Source: Theristus sp. LFF4_11 (lineage: Eukaryota > Nematoda > Chromadorea > Monhysterida > Xyalidae). Taken from it: a stretch of DNA of 64,000 nt. Location: positions 1 to 64,000 of the forward strand of contig JASANC010002525.1 in NCBI GenBank assembly GCA_030248135.1, given 5' to 3'. Shown piece by piece: positions 60,501 to 64,000 of the stretch. Numbering within the stretch: the stretch's first letter is position 1; each line of letters starts with the position of its first letter. The position numbers were made by a program, and so were the translations under genes. A model generated the notes under the pieces. It ran no database searches. It saw only the letters and a program-made list of their open reading frames with translations, and had not been told where the DNA came from.

Positions 60501-61761
60501 TATTTTGGTCCCGCGTCTCAATGCGCGCGTAGATGGGTGAGCAGTCTCATGCACGACGCGGGAATTCAAAATTGGCAAAGGGATCCGAGTCCCCTAAGTA
60601 AGGCCGGGTCACTTTGGCTATTCTGAATTACCACATAAAGATTGAAACTAGTTTCCTTATCACGTCCACAACCGCATTGAGTGGCAGGTCAAATAGAAAA
60701 GAAAATAGTACAGCAGCAGTGTAGCTCAGCAGCGTTGGAATTACTGTCCACGCAAACTGCTGCGCTGTTCAGTAGTTCAGTGGGCGAAAAGAATTTCAAA
60801 ACATTGTGCAAAACACGCAAGAGTAAATTGCACAACTCCTGGCAATGTTGAACTGCAGAAATGCTTGCTAATATTGCTGTTGAGTTTCCATTGGTTGAGT
60901 GACGAACTCAACCATTTCAAAAACGAAGCAAATACTAGAAACAAAACCAAATACGCAGGGGACGACTCGAAAAGCGACGACGACAAAGCCGACGACGGCA
61001 ACAAAGAGCCGCGTTCGATCACGGCCGTGAACGCGCGCATTCAAAAGTCGACAAAAACCGAAAAGGACGAACAGACGGACGACGAAGAGAATGAAGAAAA
61101 CGAAAACGAAAACGAAAATGACAATGACAGCGACCACAGCGCCAGCAAGAAGAAGAAACGTCGCGGCTTTTTTGCGCGCATCTTCCACAATGGGTTCTGC
61201 TTCCCGGACGACGACGTCCTCTCCGCGCACGACTCCTCGGTCGCCAAGTCGGCGAAATCTCGCTCAAGCGACGGTGGAAACGACTCAGGAGAAACAGAGA
61301 AAGCGGTTGAACTGGTCAAGGACGCGCTCAGTAAGATCGAGGAAGAGGTGTCGAAAGGCGCCGATCATGAGAATGAGGAGGGAGATGATGAGAATGAGGG
61401 AGGCGATGATGAGAACGACAAGAATAACGCAACCGAGGGTGAGGATGAGCACAATGAAGAGGCAAAAAGCGAAAATGACGAACCAGCGAAAAGTGAAAAT
61501 AGCGAATCGGTCAAAAGTGCGGAAAATGAAGCGGATGACCAAAACGAGTCTTCAGAAGAACAGAACGTTGATAAAGGCTCCGTGGTTCTCATTGAAAGAC
61601 CCGAAGGCCATGAAGGCATCTGTCGTGATCTGATCCTGATTTCCGACCGAGTCCAATGGCACGGCTACGGATTTGGCCCGAAAATTGAGAACGCCCCGCC
61701 CGGACGGGGCTCGCGCGCCGTGTTTGCGACGATTTCCGTTCTGAAACAAGAAGGCAGCTGA
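57593..61761 (+). CDS. EEP-fold protein with KSA repeats and acidic insert, probable pseudoenzyme
   Basis: Five exons join in frame: 57593-57860, 58719-58958, 59600-59844, 60192-60426 and 60959-61761, giving 596 aa. Residues 1-89 are KSA/KSAAT-type repeats, like a histone H1 tail. Residues 90-329 and the last about 45 residues resemble an endonuclease/exonuclease/phosphatase (DNase I-like) domain: NEWLLESNLLDVLVL, then RRRSGVAVLV, CGDFNVDW (GDFN about 279-282), LILISDRV and RAVFATISVL. Between the last two blocks and GDFN lies an insert of about 230 residues, mainly acidic D/E/N/K-rich sequence. The usual catalytic Gln-Glu after the second strand reads Cys135-Arg136, and the usual Ser-Asp-His before the last strand reads Gly-Ser-Arg, so hydrolysis looks unlikely. 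The exon 3 donor is slightly ambiguous. Introns carry several MITEs. Confidence 0.75.
57929..58390. mobile_element. TACCGTATTACC G-run MITE in EEP-gene intron 1
   Basis: The ends TACCGTATTACCCCCA and GGGGGTAATACGGTA are bounded by TA. Internal GGGGTGGGGGTTTATTGG blocks and a core shared with 20278-20672 are present. Confidence 0.85.
58391..58679. mobile_element. Truncated TACCGTAAAGTC MITE in EEP-gene intron 1
   Basis: The right terminus TATGCAAAACTTTACGGTA is present, but the left end is lost: family sequence starts at about 58432 (CCTCCCACTTATAAGACCC). It ends 39 bp before the exon 2 acceptor. Confidence 0.75.
59102..59341. mobile_element. TACCGTAAAGTC MITE in EEP-gene intron 2
   Basis: It has perfect terminal repeats and lacks about 26 bp of the interior (the AAATCCTACCCCGTTTATAA block) relative to 4763-5028 and 10199-10464. 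Confidence 0.85.
59485..59577. mobile_element. Hairpin MITE copy in EEP-gene intron 2
   Basis: AAGCGGCATTCATGAATCCG at the left and TACTGCTTCATGAATGACCC at the right, ending about 20 bp before the exon 3 acceptor. Confidence 0.7.
59895..60080. repeat. Internally repeated ACGTGCCGT-rich sequence
   Basis: Two imperfect repeats share TGAACGG and AACACGGG around AAAGTGACGTGCCGTACATG and AAAGTGATGTGAGGTGACGT, bounded by CCCGTTTATACCTAACGTAT and an inverted ATACGTCAGGCATAAACG. A relative is near 56180-56280. It lies in intron 3 of the EEP gene. Confidence 0.5.
60505..60690. repeat. Inverted copy of the ACTCAATGCG-type repeat
   Basis: GGTCCCGCGTCTCAATGCGC and GACGCGGGAATTCAAAATTG are reverse-complement relatives of 56335-56520. 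It lies in intron 4 of the EEP gene. Confidence 0.55.
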
Positions 61762-63837
61762 TTTTATTGATTTTTTGGAGATTGTTTTGGTTTGGTTTTG
61801 TAAACTGGCTTTGCTCATTCAATTGGCTGATGCATTTTGCACATTTTTAAGAGCCAACTTTAGTGAACTGTTGATTGGATATATGACTGGCAGAGCAACC
61901 AACACCACAGTGGTCGCATCGACACAGCAGCAGTAATTCAAACTGTTTTGTTTACTCAATGATTTGTTTCTGAGTTTTTTGTGTATGGCGACTGATTGTG
62001 ACATTGCGCTGAATGACCAAAACTACAGTACCTATTTTTCCAAATGGTTCTTTCTCAAAAATTTTCACGCTGTCTGTTTCCCATGCGCTTTTCTGTCCGT
62101 TTGCCAGTTTGCAATATTTTGCAAAGTTTTGCCATTCGCATATTTTTTATGCTACTGGTCACTATATTTTTCTGTCTTATTGTGCAAAAAAATGTGTCAA
62201 AAATGTTTATTTTGTCGTATTTTCGTTGCATGTGCCTATAAGTAAAACTCACCAAAATTATCGCCTTCTATGGAGAAATAAAAACTGATCAAAACATACT
62301 CCAAGCGCGTTCAGTTATCATAAGAAATGTGAAAAAGTGAAACATGAAGAAAAAACAGAAGTATCAGAATCAACCAGGGCGGGAAAACGAAATTTCGTCA
62401 CATGCGATGTAAACGAGGCATTTATTGTTCCCGAAACGAGGTCATTTTTGGCATGCCGATTCTGTCCAAAGAACGCATGCCGTTACATGTGTACCAGTGT
62501 GACTTTTTATATTCTCATCCACCAAAACAATAAATACGTTTTGAAAAACACCGCTAATAACAGCAATAGACATAAAAAGTGAGTTGAATTTGGCGCAATG
62601 TAAAATTGATGCACTTTTTTGAACAACGCATCTTTAAAATACATGGATACCCTTTGATCGTGATCTGAGAATATATTCCCAGGACAGTTAGACGCAGTTT
62701 ATTCGGGATAAATTATGCACAATTGAATGCGTGCGCACGCGCATTGTTCCACATGACACGTGTTTGCGGCAAGGTGCTATATAAATCTTATCGTCTTAGT
62801 TTCTTAACATGCTATGCTCTTATTTTTCAATAATTTGAAAATCACGACATTTTAATTGGATCGCTTTGTCTGTCACTGCAGGCAGAATTAGCGCATTTTT
62901 CACTCAATAACCAGAAAGGATCAGTGTCAGAAAAAAACATCAAATTCATTTAACACGAATTCAGATCGGTCGGTGTGTTGGCACTTTGTAACAAATCAAA
63001 CGAGTATAATGTTGACTCGAAAATGGTTGACTCTCTGTTGATTGCATGTATTCCCATGATGACACAATTCACGGTTATTTGAAAACGCACATGTAACCTT
63101 TTTGCGCTGTTTTGGCTTTTTCAGCACAGCTCAACCTTTTCTCAGGATGGAATAAATTGAGCGATTAAAATTATAAAGAAAGCACTATTTCAAACGGAGT
63201 CTGTCAGTTGTCCGTTTTGCGGCAGACATGGACACACCGTTCTTCTTGTGGCCCGTTTCTCATCACATTATTTGGTGGACTGTTGTGGTGTTGATTTTTT
63301 TGTTTAGTCGGTTTTGGTCGCTGAGAATGAAAAGCGAGCTTTTTTTAAAAGACTTGCGATTTTTTCGAAAAACCTTTTGAGAAGACACAAACATACGGAC
63401 GTTTTGTGATTGTAATAACTGTGAAATCATTTTATGGATCATGTAAAGTAACCAAATTAATGGGTAAACCTCAAAATTGTATTATTTCAGTGTGGTGACA
63501 ACGAGTAACTCACTTTGTTACCGACTAGAATTCTATAAGCATTTGAGTTTACTCATGTGATGACTTTTGAAAAATTTTAAAATATAGCAAGCAGTCCAAC
63601 GCAGACCAAAACGTTGAACAAGACCGAAACGATGACCTCCGAAGTTCGATACACCGAATATTCATTGAATCGATCCCGTCTGAAGTCTATGGAACGAAAG
63701 GTAATGATTGACTACATATCAGATAGTTAGAAATGGTTGACGAATAGAGAAATGTTTCGAGTTCCATTGGAAGCAAACACCCTCGTGCTTACAATGTAAT
63801 GTATATCCTGAAGAAGGAGCTGAAGAATACCGTATTA
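61762..63837. other. 3' flank, no gene recognised
   Basis: AT-rich sequence with only short, uninformative frames on both strands. An AATAAA at about 62276-62281 could serve the EEP gene's transcript but is about 515 bp past its stop. Confidence 0.4.
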
Positions 63838-64000
63838 CCCCCAATAAACCCCCATGGGGGATTAATACGTCAGCGACTTTTAGGGGTGGGGGTTTATTGG
63901 TGGGGGGGGGGGGATTATTGGTGGGGGGGGGGTTTATTTTACAAAAAATTCTAGGGGTGGGGGTTTGTTGAAAAATGGCAAAAATACCTTGCATGGCAGG
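63838..64000. mobile_element. TACCGTATTACC G-run MITE, cut by window end
   Basis: The left end TACCGTATTACCCCCAATAA and the first 163 bp are nearly identical to 57929-58090. The right end lies outside the window. Confidence 0.85.

Overview
This is eukaryotic, animal DNA. Genes are split by GT-AG introns with many TTTCAG or TTGCAG acceptors. An ortholog of the STE20-type kinase MIG-15/Misshapen/MAP4K4 (24 coding exons) and a complete ribosomal protein eL19 gene can be assembled by eye in unbroken frame. The kinase reads most like nematode MIG-15, and small secreted cysteine-rich genes are common in nematodes, so I favour a nematode or near relative. No rRNA or mitochondrial sequence is present to settle this.

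Layout. 1-2430: G-run inverted-repeat elements with a nested hAT-like MITE. 2938-8485 (-): two tandem paralogous secreted proteins with repeated 8-cysteine modules (spacing Cx2CCx3Cx8CxC...CxC) and a PAN-like C-terminal domain. 8500-13140: transposon-derived DNA, including a hAT-type element with an 8-bp target duplication. 13140-19926: no gene recognised. 19927-40953 (+): mig-15, with introns full of MITEs, a 32-bp minisatellite and hAT elements. 42807-45271 (-): an unrecognised 440-aa protein with 44 uninterrupted CAA codons. 48751-51258 (-): rpl-19. 51259-53750: more transposons. 54047-55303 (-): small secreted protein resembling a three-finger fold. 57593-61761 (+): 596-aa protein with a KSA-rich N-terminus and an endonuclease/exonuclease/phosphatase (EEP) fold that keeps GDFN but appears to lack the other catalytic residues. 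61762-64000: no gene; another G-run element starts at 63838.

The genes do not form a pathway. They are a kinase, a ribosomal protein, three secreted proteins and two proteins of unknown role, in a window dominated by short inverted-repeat elements. At least eight MITE or hAT families recur. Many copies sit in introns and some are nested. I found none inside a coding exon. All exon structures are hand-built from reading frame, splice dinucleotides and homology, without transcript data.
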